Of a stretch of DNA of 64,000 nucleotides, positions 39,412 through 47,591 are shown piece after piece. The notes beneath the pieces were generated by a model. It was not told where the DNA came from and made no database searches. It was given only the letters and a program-made list of their open reading frames with translations. Within the stretch, counting starts at the first letter, position 1, and every line of letters starts with the position of its first letter. Source of the DNA: Pseudomonas cichorii (lineage in GTDB: Bacteria; Pseudomonadota; Gammaproteobacteria; Pseudomonadales; Pseudomonadaceae); the NCBI RefSeq assembly GCF_015471405.1, contig NZ_BLVZ01000009.1:124001-188000 (forward strand). The letters are read 5' to 3'. Position numbers and translations under genes: made by a program.

Positions 39412-40329
39412 ATGATTGGTGTACGGGTAATGCTCGAATATTTCCATCCCTGGCCTAATTCGGCAGGTTTTTATCTGGCGCGTGAGCGGGGCTGGTATAG
39501 CGATGCCGGTCTGGATGTCGAGTTGGTGGTTCATGACCCTTGGCGTGGGGATACGCTCGATCACCTGTTGGGCAAGGCGGTGCATTTCGGTGTGTTTCCG
39601 AGTAATCGCTTGTTGGTACGGCGGGCGCTTGGGCAGCCGTTGTGTGGCATTGCGGCTATCAATCATCGTGGGCTTGAGTCGATTCAGACGCTCGCCAGTT
39701 CAGGTATCACCCGGCCCCGGGATCTGGCGGGGCGGCGTCTGGCGTTGAATCCGACGCCTCGTGGCCTGGCAATGGTTCGTCATCTGGTGAAGGCCGACGG
39801 CGGCGATCCGGATGCGGTGATCGTGGTCGACAGTGGCGTTCGTGAGTTACGCCCCGAGCAACTGGCAGCGGGCGTTGCCGATGCGAGTTTTGGCGGTTAC
39901 TGGGCCTGGGAGGCGTTGATGGCCAGCCCGATTGCCGATGAGCAGCGGGTCGTCTGGCCGGTGGATGAGATCGGTGCCCCGGCGTATCACAGCTACCTGC
40001 TGGGTGCCCATGAAGACACCCTTGCCGCTGACCCGGAACTGATCCGCACCTTTCTCGCGGTCACCGCACGGGGTTTCCTGGCTGTCACCCGGGAGCCATT
40101 GAGCGCCTTGCAGGCTTACGAGCAGGTCACGCCTTATTTCCCCAGCGAACTGCTCGCGCAATCCTTGCAGCGAATTGCTCCGACCTGGCTGCATGAGGGC
40201 CGCTGGGGAGAGCAGCGCCAGAGTCTGCTTGAGCCTTACGCGCACTGGCTGCATGAGCATCAGGTGCTCAATGACGGGAATGCCTGGCAGGGCGCGACCA
40301 CTAACGCTTACCTGCCGGAGGCTGTCTGA
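39412..40329 (+). CDS. Leaderless NMT1/THI5-like binding protein
   Basis: A 305-residue periplasmic-binding-fold protein (VMLEYFHPWPNSAGFYLARERGWYSDAGLDVEL, VHFGVFPSNRLLVRRALGQP, RPRDLAGRRLALNPTPRG, AGVADASFGGYWAWEALM). The start ATG 39412 has AGGAG 7 nt upstream and leaves no signal peptide, and the extended frame upstream has none either. No permease or ATPase gene is in this operon. It may therefore be a cytoplasmic ligand-binding protein or an enzyme of the THI5 type, although the CCCFC motif of yeast THI5 is absent. The fold points to pyrimidine or thiamine-like ligands; this is inference. Confidence 0.7.
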   Translation: MIGVRVMLEYFHPWPNSAGFYLARERGWYSDAGLDVELVVHDPWRGDTLDHLLGKAVHFGVFPSNRLLVRRALGQPLCGIAAINHRGLESIQTLASSGITRPRDLAGRRLALNPTPRGLAMVRHLVKADGGDPDAVIVVDSGVRELRPEQLAAGVADASFGGYWAWEALMASPIADEQRVVWPVDEIGAPAYHSYLLGAHEDTLAADPELIRTFLAVTARGFLAVTREPLSALQAYEQVTPYFPSELLAQSLQRIAPTWLHEGRWGEQRQSLLEPYAHWLHEHQVLNDGNAWQGATTNAYLPEAV

Positions 40330-41483
40330 TGGCCGCCGAACGCCTGAGCGCACATGGTCTTGGACTGGAGCCGGTCGAGGCCGACTGGCCGGTGATATCT
40401 GCCGAGTCCGTCGAGCAACTGCTACGGCGTTATCCCGAGGTCGGCGCGTTGCAGGCGTTGACCTGGCACAGTCCCAGGCCATTTTCGGCGGCCTGCCTCG
40501 TCAATACTTCGACCGGGTCGGTGTTCGTCAAGCGTCATCATCGGTCTGTGCGGGAACCCGCATGGCTGGCCGAAGAGCATCGTTTCATCGCTCATCTGCG
40601 GCAGAACGGTGTGCAGGTTGCCGAAGTACTGGCTGATGAGCAGGGTGATACGGCCATTGCCATCGGCGAATGGACCTATGAAGTGCATGCCCTGGCAGCA
40701 GGGCAGGATCTGTATCGTGATGCGTTGTCCTGGACGCCGTTTCAGGATGTTCGACATGCCTGGGCAGCAGGTCAGACTCTGGCGCGATTGCATGAAGCCG
40801 CCACGGGCTATTCGGCACCACCACGACAAGCCGCAGTGTTGCTGGCCAACTTTCGTTTGTTCAGTCAGCCGGACCCGATTGCTGCCATCGAAGCTGCCAG
40901 CGCTGCCGATCCCGCACTCGCTGCTTACCTTAGCCAGCGTGACTGGCGCAATGATTTGACAGTGCTGCACGTGCCGTTCCATCGGGCGCTGTATCCCTTG
41001 CTTGCCGAGCAGCCGCCCCTGTGGACCCATAACGATCTGCACGCATCCAATCTGCTCTGGAGCGCCGGGTCAGGTGCGGCACAGGTTGCCAGCGTGCTGG
41101 ACTTCGGGTTGGCCGACCTGACCTTCGCGCTTTTTGATCTGGCGACCACTCTGGAGCGCAACTGTATTGCCTGGCTGGAGCTGGAAAACGGCGTCCGCGA
41201 GGTGGTTCATCTTGAGTCGGTGGATGCGATTCTGGCCGGTTATCAAAGCGTAAAACCGCTTTCGGCCCGGGATTTCCAGACGCTGGCCGCGCTCTTGCCT
41301 CTGGTCCACGCTGATTTCGCGTTGTCGGAAATAGCCTATTACCAGGGCGTGGTGGGGTCTGTGGCCAACGCCAATATTGCCTATGACGCTTACCTCATCG
41401 GCCATACCCGTTGGTTCGCGGGAGCTGAAGGGCAGCGTTTGCTGGCTCATCTCAACAGTTTTGCAGGGAGTGTGCAGCCATGA
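40329..41483 (+). CDS. APH-fold small-molecule kinase
   Basis: A 384-residue aminoglycoside-phosphotransferase/choline-kinase-fold protein. The catalytic loop is WTHNDLHASNLLW and the metal-binding segment VASVLDFGLADLTFALFDLATTL. The N-lobe has SVFVKRHHRSV. Members phosphorylate hydroxyl groups of antibiotics, choline, thiamine (ThiK) or sugars. Between a thiamine-type binding protein and transport genes, a vitamin or nucleoside kinase is more likely than resistance. It starts within TGATG at the end of the previous gene, so it is translationally coupled. Confidence 0.75.
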   Translation: MAAERLSAHGLGLEPVEADWPVISAESVEQLLRRYPEVGALQALTWHSPRPFSAACLVNTSTGSVFVKRHHRSVREPAWLAEEHRFIAHLRQNGVQVAEVLADEQGDTAIAIGEWTYEVHALAAGQDLYRDALSWTPFQDVRHAWAAGQTLARLHEAATGYSAPPRQAAVLLANFRLFSQPDPIAAIEAASAADPALAAYLSQRDWRNDLTVLHVPFHRALYPLLAEQPPLWTHNDLHASNLLWSAGSGAAQVASVLDFGLADLTFALFDLATTLERNCIAWLELENGVREVVHLESVDAILAGYQSVKPLSARDFQTLAALLPLVHADFALSEIAYYQGVVGSVANANIAYDAYLIGHTRWFAGAEGQRLLAHLNSFAGSVQP

Positions 41484-42358
41484 GCACTGCGGTGGATTCA
41501 ATCCTTATTCAAGCCGGTGAGTTGCAGGAGATTCTGGCTGCCCCGGCCTTGTTGATTCTCGATGCCACAGTCGAATTGGCGACGCCGCGCTTCGATGGCG
41601 ATTACGACGCCCGCAGTGGTTACGAGGGCTGGCTGCAAGGACATATTCCCGGCGCGCTGCATGCTGACTTGTATGCGGCCTTGAGTGATCCGCAAGCCAC
41701 GTTCAGTTTTGCCTTGCCGAATGCACAGGCATTGGCAGCGGCGTTGGGATCACTGGGCGTCAGCGATCAGCGACGCATTGTCATTTATGACCGTAACGAC
41801 GGATTCTGGGCGGCGCGCCTGTGGTGGGTGCTGCGCAGTGTCGGGCTGCATGCGCAGGTGCTCGATGGTGGTTTCAAGGCCTGGCAGCGCGCCGGCTTGC
41901 CACAGGAGGTCGGCCCCGTGGCTACACAGCCTGTCATCTGGCAAACCGAATACCGGGATGGGTTCTGGATTGATCGGGCAGGCGTTCAGTCGGTACTTGC
42001 CGGAGAGCGTCCAGGCACTCTGGTCTGCGCACTCTCGGCTGGCCTGTTCGATGGCAGTGCCGTGAGCCGCTATGCGCGACGTGGTCATATCCCCGACAGT
42101 CTGAATCTGCCTGCTCGCACGCTGTTCGATGAGCAGGGCCGCTACCTTGAGGCCGATGCGTTGCGTGAAGCGCTCGATCCGCTGCTTGAGAGCGAAGAAC
42201 CACTGATTCTGTACTGCGGCGGCGGGATCTCCGCGGCTGCACAAGCGCTGGCGCTTACATTGCTCGGCCGCTCCGACGTCTTTATCTATGACGGCTCTCT
42301 TCAGGAATGGGCCGCCGACCCCCGCTTGCCAATGACCACCGGAGCAGCTCCGGCCTGA
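41480..42358 (+). CDS. Two-domain sulfurtransferase (SseA/rhodanese type)
   Basis: A 292-residue tandem rhodanese. Domain 1 holds ILDATVELATPRFDGDYDARSGYEGWLQGHIPGAL and RRIVIYDRNDGFWAARLWWVLR. Domain 2 ends with the active-site loop ILYCGGGISAAAQAL, where the catalytic Cys is followed by GGG rather than the CGTGVT/CGSGVT usual for thiosulfate or mercaptopyruvate enzymes. In SAVS-type positions domain 2 reads CALSAGLFDG. It transfers sulfane sulfur, as needed in thiamine thiazole synthesis, among other pathways. It overlaps the kinase gene by ATGA. Confidence 0.8.
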   Translation: MSTAVDSILIQAGELQEILAAPALLILDATVELATPRFDGDYDARSGYEGWLQGHIPGALHADLYAALSDPQATFSFALPNAQALAAALGSLGVSDQRRIVIYDRNDGFWAARLWWVLRSVGLHAQVLDGGFKAWQRAGLPQEVGPVATQPVIWQTEYRDGFWIDRAGVQSVLAGERPGTLVCALSAGLFDGSAVSRYARRGHIPDSLNLPARTLFDEQGRYLEADALREALDPLLESEEPLILYCGGGISAAAQALALTLLGRSDVFIYDGSLQEWAADPRLPMTTGAAPA

Positions 42359-42388
42359 CGCCTTCTGGCTATCAATCATTCAGTTGTA

Positions 42389-42412
42389 CCGGGGGCTGAT
42401 TGCAGACCCCGG
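42389..42412 (+). promoter_or_regulatory. GC-rich hairpin in the leader of the TonB receptor gene
   Basis: CCGGGG / CCCCGG with a 12-nt loop lies 30 bp after the sulfurtransferase stop and 60 bp before the receptor start. No T run follows. It could be a processing or attenuation site that lowers or separates receptor expression. Confidence 0.4.
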
Positions 42413-42474
42413 CGCATTTGCGGCCCTGCGCCTGGCAAATCGCGTCGGTATGCAGCGCCCACCAAGGAGCTTTC

Positions 42475-44688
42475 ATGGTTAAGTTTCATCGAACATGCGC
42501 CCCAGGGTTTTCGCCAAACCTGTTGAGAGTTGGGGTCTTGATGGCCTGTGGCGTGGGGAATGGCCTGCTGGCCGGTGTGGCATGGGCCGATGGCTCGACG
42601 GCTTCAGATACCAGCGTGCAATTGGGGGCAGTCACTGTCATTGGTCAGCAGGATACCGGCTATCAGGCCAGCAAGGCGTCGGTGGGCGGTTTTGATCAGG
42701 CGCCGCTGCTGGATACCCCGGCATCGATAGCCGTGATCACCGAACAACGGCTCAAGGATCAGCAAGCGCGCCTGCTCAGTGAAGTGCTGCGTAACGACGC
42801 TTCGGTGGGCGACAGCTACGCACCCGTCGGCTACTACGAAAACTTCGTGGTGCGCGGTTTTGCCCTCAACTCGGCCAGCAGTTACAAGATCAATGGCCGG
42901 ACCATCACCGGCGAGCAGAACGTTGCTCTGGAAAACAAGCAGCAGGTTGAAGTGCTCAAGGGGCTGGCCGGTTTGCAGAGTGGTGTGTCGGAGCCCGGTG
43001 GGCTGGTCAATTACGTGAGCAAGCGGCCCGACAATGTACGTTCGGTCACGGTGTCCACCAACGAGCAGGGCGAGCGTTATCTGGCGACGGATCTGGGAAG
43101 CTGGTTCGGTAGCGAGCAACAGTTTGGTGTACGGGCCAACCTGGCGCACGAAGACATCCGTTCTTACGTCGATCATGCGGATGGCAAGCGCGACTTCGCT
43201 TCCCTGGCGGTGGACTGGAATATCAATCCTGACAGCGTGCTGCAACTCAACGCCGAATATCAGAACCGCGAACAGCGTTCTGTGCCGGGCTACCAGTTGC
43301 TGGGCGGTACAACGGTGCCCCACAACGTCAATCCCAAGGATCTGTTGGCTTACCAGAGTTGGTCCAATCCGGTAGGCATCCAGTCACTGAATCTCGATGG
43401 CTTGTATGAGTACCGTTTCAACGAGTCGTGGAAAGCCAGCTTCAGTGCCTCGCGAAGTCGTGTGGTGATCGACGATTACAGCACCTTTGCCTGGGGCTGC
43501 TATGGTTCTGCCAGTTGTGCGAGCGCGGCGGTGCCCAATTACTTCAGCCCTGAAGGTGAATACGACATTTCCGATTACCGTAGCCCTGACGATACGCGCC
43601 GCAATGACGAAGCTCAGGCGGCTATAAACGGACAGTTCGGCACCGGAACCCTCAAGCATGACCTGACTTTCGGCACTACGGCCTTCCGTCGTGTTGTGGA
43701 TCGCCGGTCGTCGATCAATGAATTTATCGGTACTGGCGTCATTGGCTCCACGCCCGAAACTCTCGAACCCTATTCCGGGGAACTGGGCAACAGCTACCGT
43801 CGTCTCGACAGCCGACAATACGGCCTGTTCGCCACCGACCGGATCAGTTTCAACGAGCAGTGGCAGACCGTTCTGGGTGGGCGTCAGATCCGCCTCGACG
43901 AAGAAACCTACGACAGTTCCGGTGCCACGACCCGCCACACGACCCGTTCGGAGTTTTTGCCGCAAGCGGCCCTGATCTATAAGCCACGCCCGGACACGTC
44001 CCTGTACATCAGCTACAGCAAAGGCTTGTCTTTGGGAGGTGAAGCATCCTGGTTCAGCACCAATGCCGACGAGGTTCTGCCGCCCACCACTTCCCGGCAG
44101 ATAGAGCTGGGAGTCAAGCACGACTGGCAGCGTTTGAGCCTGACCGCCGCGTTGTTCCAGATCACCCAGGATTATCAGTACACCCGCCCCAATGACGACG
44201 GCACCTTTACCTATGTGCAGCAGGGCAAACAGAAAAATACTGGTCTGGAACTGTCTGCCAATGGGCACCTGACCTCGAACCTGCAAGTATCGGCCAGCGT
44301 CGCCGCCATTCGGGCTCGGGTTACCGACAGTGGCACCGATGCTTACGATGGCCATCAGGCGATCAACGTTCCCAAGGTCCGCGCCAGCCTGCATGGCGAC
44401 TACAGCATTCCCGGTTTCAACGGTCTGGCGCTGCTCGGCGGCGTGCAGTACAGCGGCAGCAAGTACGCCAACCGCCAGGGCAATGTAAAAGTGGACGACT
44501 ATGCGGTATTCGATGTCGGTGGTCGTTACAGCACCAAGGTCGAAGGTTACGACACCGTGTTACGTCTGACCGTGGATAACCTGTTCGATAAGCGCTACTG
44601 GCGCGATGTCGGCGAGTCCATTGGCGACGGTTATCTGTTCCCCGGCGCTCCCCGCACTGCGCGTTTGTCAGCCACTGTGAATTTCTGA
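42475..44688 (+). CDS. TonB-dependent outer-membrane receptor (siderophore-receptor type)
   Basis: A 737-residue outer-membrane protein. The signal peptide ends near AGVAWADG. The plug domain carries IAVITEQRLKDQQARLLSEVLRNDASV and VVRGFALN...INGRTI, and the barrel ends VDNLFDKRYWRDVGES...RTARLSATVNF with the terminal Phe that guides outer-membrane insertion. By sequence it belongs to the ferrichrome/pyoverdine-like receptor group, but its operon holds no iron genes and instead has vitamin-salvage-like genes, so it may import a cofactor or its complex. ATG 42475 follows AAGGAGC. Confidence 0.85.
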   Translation: MVKFHRTCAPGFSPNLLRVGVLMACGVGNGLLAGVAWADGSTASDTSVQLGAVTVIGQQDTGYQASKASVGGFDQAPLLDTPASIAVITEQRLKDQQARLLSEVLRNDASVGDSYAPVGYYENFVVRGFALNSASSYKINGRTITGEQNVALENKQQVEVLKGLAGLQSGVSEPGGLVNYVSKRPDNVRSVTVSTNEQGERYLATDLGSWFGSEQQFGVRANLAHEDIRSYVDHADGKRDFASLAVDWNINPDSVLQLNAEYQNREQRSVPGYQLLGGTTVPHNVNPKDLLAYQSWSNPVGIQSLNLDGLYEYRFNESWKASFSASRSRVVIDDYSTFAWGCYGSASCASAAVPNYFSPEGEYDISDYRSPDDTRRNDEAQAAINGQFGTGTLKHDLTFGTTAFRRVVDRRSSINEFIGTGVIGSTPETLEPYSGELGNSYRRLDSRQYGLFATDRISFNEQWQTVLGGRQIRLDEETYDSSGATTRHTTRSEFLPQAALIYKPRPDTSLYISYSKGLSLGGEASWFSTNADEVLPPTTSRQIELGVKHDWQRLSLTAALFQITQDYQYTRPNDDGTFTYVQQGKQKNTGLELSANGHLTSNLQVSASVAAIRARVTDSGTDAYDGHQAINVPKVRASLHGDYSIPGFNGLALLGGVQYSGSKYANRQGNVKVDDYAVFDVGGRYSTKVEGYDTVLRLTVDNLFDKRYWRDVGESIGDGYLFPGAPRTARLSATVNF

Positions 44689-44696
44689 GGTCTACC

Positions 44697-45533
44697 ATGG
44701 GCAAGCTCATTATCGGCGGCACTTTTGCCGTACTCGCCGCACTCGCAGGCTGTCAGCAAAGACCACCGGCCAACGATCAACTGGATGCCGTGCTGTGGAC
44801 GCAAACGTCCATCGAGCATGAGTTGATCTACCGTCAGGTGTTTGCCAGCGCCACCCGGCAACTGGATGCGGCGTTGGCAGACCCAGCCTGGGATGCCTTG
44901 CCGCAACCTCCACGTAATCTCACAGGATTGCCACCGGCAGTCATTGTCGATATCGACGAAACCCTGCTGGATAACGTGCCGCTCAATGCCCGTGATATCC
45001 GCAATGACCAGACCTATTCCTATGACCGCTGGAACCTCTGGGTCGAGCAGGCTAAAGCACAGGCCTTGCCGGGAGCCGTCACCTTTCTTCAGGCCGCAAG
45101 CCAGCGCGGCGTTCAGGTCTATTACCTGACCAACCGCGAACATTCGCAGGTCGAGGCTACGGTCAGGAACCTGCGCCTGCGCGGTTTCCCGATCAGTGAT
45201 GCGCAACAGGTCCTGGCTGCTGCAACGCCCACCGGGCACTGTGAAAAGGATGGCTACGGTAAGACCTGCCGCCGCCAATGGGTGGCCAACCATGCCCGTG
45301 TGCTGATGCTGGTGGGGGATTCATTCGGTGATTTCGTGCAGGCCGACAGCAACAACCTCGCCGCCCAGCGCAAGGCTGCGGCGCCTTATCTGGCCTGGCT
45401 GGGACAGCGCTGGTTCCTGCTGCCCAATCCCACCTATGGCAAATGGTACAGCGCCCCTTACGGTGATCAGGAGGATTTGCCCGTAACCCGCAAGCGTGAG
45501 CTCAAACAACAGGCGCTGGATCTGCAGCAATAA
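44697..45533 (+). CDS. Acid phosphatase lipoprotein, e(P4)/class C HAD type
   Basis: A 278-residue lipoprotein: the signal peptide ends L-A-G-C with the lipid-bearing Cys at 19. The HAD nucleophile motif is VIVDIDETLLDN, the substrate strand VQVYYLTNREHSQVE, and the late Asp motif LMLVGDSFGDF. Haemophilus e(P4) of this family dephosphorylates NMN and other nucleotides at the cell surface so the nucleoside can be taken up. The next gene encodes a PnuC-type nucleoside/vitamin transporter, which makes the same logic likely here. It is 8 bp downstream of the receptor gene. Confidence 0.85.
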   Translation: MGKLIIGGTFAVLAALAGCQQRPPANDQLDAVLWTQTSIEHELIYRQVFASATRQLDAALADPAWDALPQPPRNLTGLPPAVIVDIDETLLDNVPLNARDIRNDQTYSYDRWNLWVEQAKAQALPGAVTFLQAASQRGVQVYYLTNREHSQVEATVRNLRLRGFPISDAQQVLAAATPTGHCEKDGYGKTCRRQWVANHARVLMLVGDSFGDFVQADSNNLAAQRKAAAPYLAWLGQRWFLLPNPTYGKWYSAPYGDQEDLPVTRKRELKQQALDLQQ

Positions 45534-45557
45534 GGCATTTGTGTCGAGGGGAACAGC

Positions 45558-46157
45558 ATGTCAACCCTGGAAATAATCGCCGTGCTCATCAATATCCTCG
45601 GCGTCTGGCTGACCACTCAGCGCATTCGCTGGTGTTGGCCGGTGAGTGTGGTGGCGGTTCTGTTGTATGTGTGGATCTTCTACGAGGCCAGACTTTATTC
45701 GGACATGCTCCTGCAACTGATCTTTGCTTTTCTTCAGGGGTATGGCTGGTGGCGCTGGAGTCAGGGAGGGCTCGACCAAGGCAAGGTCCATGTGACGCGC
45801 CTGTCAGCGCGCGGTGCGGTATTGAGTCTGGCGTTTGGCGCATTGGGCGCGGTGTTGCTGGGTAGCCTGATGGCGACCTTCACGGATGCAGCCGTGCCCT
45901 GGCTGGATGCCTCACTGACCGCTTTCAGCCTTGTCGCCAGCGTGTGGGCGGCCCGCAAGTATGTGGTCAGTTGGGTCTTGTGGATTGTCCTGGATTGCCT
46001 GTATGTCGGCATGTATTGGCACAAGGACCTGCACCTGACTGCGGGCCTGTATGCGGGATTCGTGGTACTGGCGTTTTACGGCTATCTGGCCTGGAGGCGT
46101 GATCTGTTGAGTCAGGAAGCCCGCCCGGCAGCAGTTTATCGTCATAACATCGTTTGA
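45558..46157 (+). CDS. pnuC: PnuC-family transporter (nicotinamide riboside or thiamine)
   Basis: A 199-residue inner-membrane protein with about seven hydrophobic segments and the PnuC pattern LGVWLTTQRIRWCWPVSVVAVLLY, YSDMLLQLIFAFLQGYGWWRW and YVVSWVLWIVLDCLYVGMYW. PnuC proteins carry out facilitated diffusion of unphosphorylated vitamins that are trapped by a kinase: PnuC nicotinamide riboside, PnuT thiamine, PnuX riboflavin. The W-R-W after the fifth helix fits the group but does not decide the ligand. The kinase at 40329 may be the trapping enzyme. Confidence 0.85.
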   Translation: MSTLEIIAVLINILGVWLTTQRIRWCWPVSVVAVLLYVWIFYEARLYSDMLLQLIFAFLQGYGWWRWSQGGLDQGKVHVTRLSARGAVLSLAFGALGAVLLGSLMATFTDAAVPWLDASLTAFSLVASVWAARKYVVSWVLWIVLDCLYVGMYWHKDLHLTAGLYAGFVVLAFYGYLAWRRDLLSQEARPAAVYRHNIV

Positions 46158-46177
46158 TTGATCACTCGGACTCATGC

Positions 46178-46906
46178 ATGCCTTTTTATCCAATACCCCC
46201 TCATTACCAGCGTATTCGTGATGAGATCGCTGCTGATATCGCTGGCGGAACACCGCGAGCCGATCAGAAATTCCCCTCCGAGCGCGAGATGTCCGAGCGT
46301 TTCGGCTGTACGCGGGTGACATTGCGCCAGGCCTTGCAGCAACTGGAGGCCGAAGGCCAGGTGTATCGGGAAAACCGGCGAGGCTGGTACGTCAGCCCGC
46401 AACGCATTCGCTACGATCCGACCCGCATTACCGGTTTCATGGAGTACGTCGCCGCACAGGGCCGAACTCCAGTGACCGAATGTTTAAGTGCCGAACTTCG
46501 TGCAGCGGGCAGTTGGCTGGCCAGGCGAATGGGGCTGAGGTCTGCCGATGAGCCGGTCTTTCATCTGCAACGTCGCCGCTGGGTTGATCGTCGTCCGGTG
46601 CTGCTGGAGTACAACGCATTGGTTGCCAGTTGGTGTCCGGGATTGCTGGAAGCCGATTTGAATACTTCCCTGACCCAAGTGCTGAGGGAACGCTTCAGGC
46701 GGGTTCAGTCCCGCTGCGAACTGACCATGCACAACAGCATCGTGGATGAGCATCAGGCCGAGTTATTGCAGCTGACAGTGGGGTCGAGCAGTTTGTATCT
46801 GGAGCGCTTGAATTTTGGTGAACAGGACCAGCCCGTAGAGTTCGATCAGGAGTTCTGGAGGCCGGATGCCTTGTCTGTGGTCATGGAGACTCGTTATCCG
46901 GGCTGA
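46178..46906 (+). CDS. GntR/HutC-family regulator closing the salvage operon
   Basis: A 242-residue HutC-type regulator: YQRIRDEIAADIAGG, FPSEREMSERFGCTRVTLRQALQQLEAEG (helix-turn-helix) and the UTRA domain with FHLQRRRWVDRRPVLLEYNALVA and LYLERLNFGEQDQPVEFDQEFWRPD. ATG 46178 lies 20 bp after pnuC, which suggests cotranscription and feedback control, with the palindrome at 39325 as candidate operator. The UTRA domain should sense a small molecule from the same pathway. Confidence 0.85.
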   Translation: MPFYPIPPHYQRIRDEIAADIAGGTPRADQKFPSEREMSERFGCTRVTLRQALQQLEAEGQVYRENRRGWYVSPQRIRYDPTRITGFMEYVAAQGRTPVTECLSAELRAAGSWLARRMGLRSADEPVFHLQRRRWVDRRPVLLEYNALVASWCPGLLEADLNTSLTQVLRERFRRVQSRCELTMHNSIVDEHQAELLQLTVGSSSLYLERLNFGEQDQPVEFDQEFWRPDALSVVMETRYPG

Positions 46907-46965
46907 TAATCCGCCACTCATCGTTTCCCTTGCACTCCCGGATCTATCGCGTTTCTTACTATAAG

Positions 46966-46982
46966 GCGCGGATATCCTGCGC
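46966..46982 (+). promoter_or_regulatory. Leader hairpin shared with the gene at 27732
   Basis: GCGCGG-ATATC-CTGCGC forms a 6-bp stem with changes relative to 27697-27713 that keep pairing. The block TGCACTCCCGG lies at the same distance upstream in both (46931 and 27661). Confidence 0.55.
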
Positions 46983-47000
46983 TTCACGCGGAGAGTGGTC

Positions 47001-47201
47001 ATGGAAATTGATGAGAATGCACCGGGCAATGTTTCGCAAAGCCCCGCTACCAGACCGACAGATAACGAAACAGGGTATGAACCGGACTCCCTGCCCGAGG
47101 CCGATCCAGCGCTTGATGATCTCATCAATGACCAGAGCGACGATCCTGATCTGCCGGTAAACCCGCCGATAGACGAAGATGAAGAGCCGTCCCTCGGGTA
47201 A
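47001..47201 (+). CDS. Small acidic disordered protein, related to 27732-27971
   Basis: ATG 47001 follows CGGAGAG. Sixty-six residues (MEIDENAPGNVSQSP...PALDDLINDQSDDPDLPVNPP) rich in Asp, Pro, Glu and Asn; no fold is expected. It shares start, composition, promoter block and leader hairpin with the gene at 27732. Function unknown; conserved regulation suggests a real, conditionally expressed small protein. Confidence 0.6.
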   Translation: MEIDENAPGNVSQSPATRPTDNETGYEPDSLPEADPALDDLINDQSDDPDLPVNPPIDEDEEPSLG

Positions 47202-47207
47202 AACCCG

Positions 47208-47256
47208 GGAGCGAATTCATTCGCGAAAAATCGTCATTCGCGAATGAGTTCGCTCC
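47208..47256. repeat. REP inverted pair, likely also a bidirectional terminator
   Basis: Two inverted copies of a REP-like unit of about 20 bp (GGAGCGAATTCATTCGCGAA and its near-complement) face each other across six bases and can fold into a long stem. This unit is a well-known dispersed repeat of Pseudomonas genomes. It sits between convergent genes. Confidence 0.85.
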
Positions 47257-47591
47257 TATGCCGAGAGGGTGAACACCCCGAGCAGTATCCAACCGGCGCC
47301 ACTCACTCCCACGGCCAGTCGTATGGCATACGGTAGCAACAAGACCAGCGCCAGGCCTGTCATTGAAACCAGCCCCAGCCAGCCCACTGGTCCCATGGCC
47401 CAGCCCCAGACCTGAACGCTGCTGAGGAAACTGCCCGCCAATGCCAGCCAGCCGGCACTGCGCAGGGTGTGGCGTAATGCTTTGGACGGCGGGCGTTGCG
47501 ACAGCTGTTTGTAATGCCGCTCCAGCCCCAGACACAAACCCAGCATGCCGCTGTAGGCCAGGAGCAGGCTGGTGATCAATGCGATGCTCAT
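47256..47591 (-). CDS. DUF3325 membrane protein
   Basis: A 111-residue protein with four hydrophobic segments, beginning IALITSLLLAYSGMLGLCLGLERHY, the pattern of DUF3325. It follows the PepSY gene directly (TGA then ATG) and forms the last gene of a DUF3649-PepSY-DUF3325 operon often found beside TonB siderophore receptors in Pseudomonas. Its own role is unknown, presumably auxiliary to iron reduction or release. Confidence 0.75.
   Translation of the reverse strand: MSIALITSLLLAYSGMLGLCLGLERHYKQLSQRPPSKALRHTLRSAGWLALAGSFLSSVQVWGWAMGPVGWLGLVSMTGLALVLLLPYAIRLAVGVSGAGWILLGVFTLSA

Noticed and set aside
42359..42474. Possible TPP riboswitch before the TonB receptor
   Set aside because: A CTGATTGCAGACCCC stretch caught the eye, but the CTGAGA and ACCTGATCTGGATAATGCC cores of the THI element are missing.
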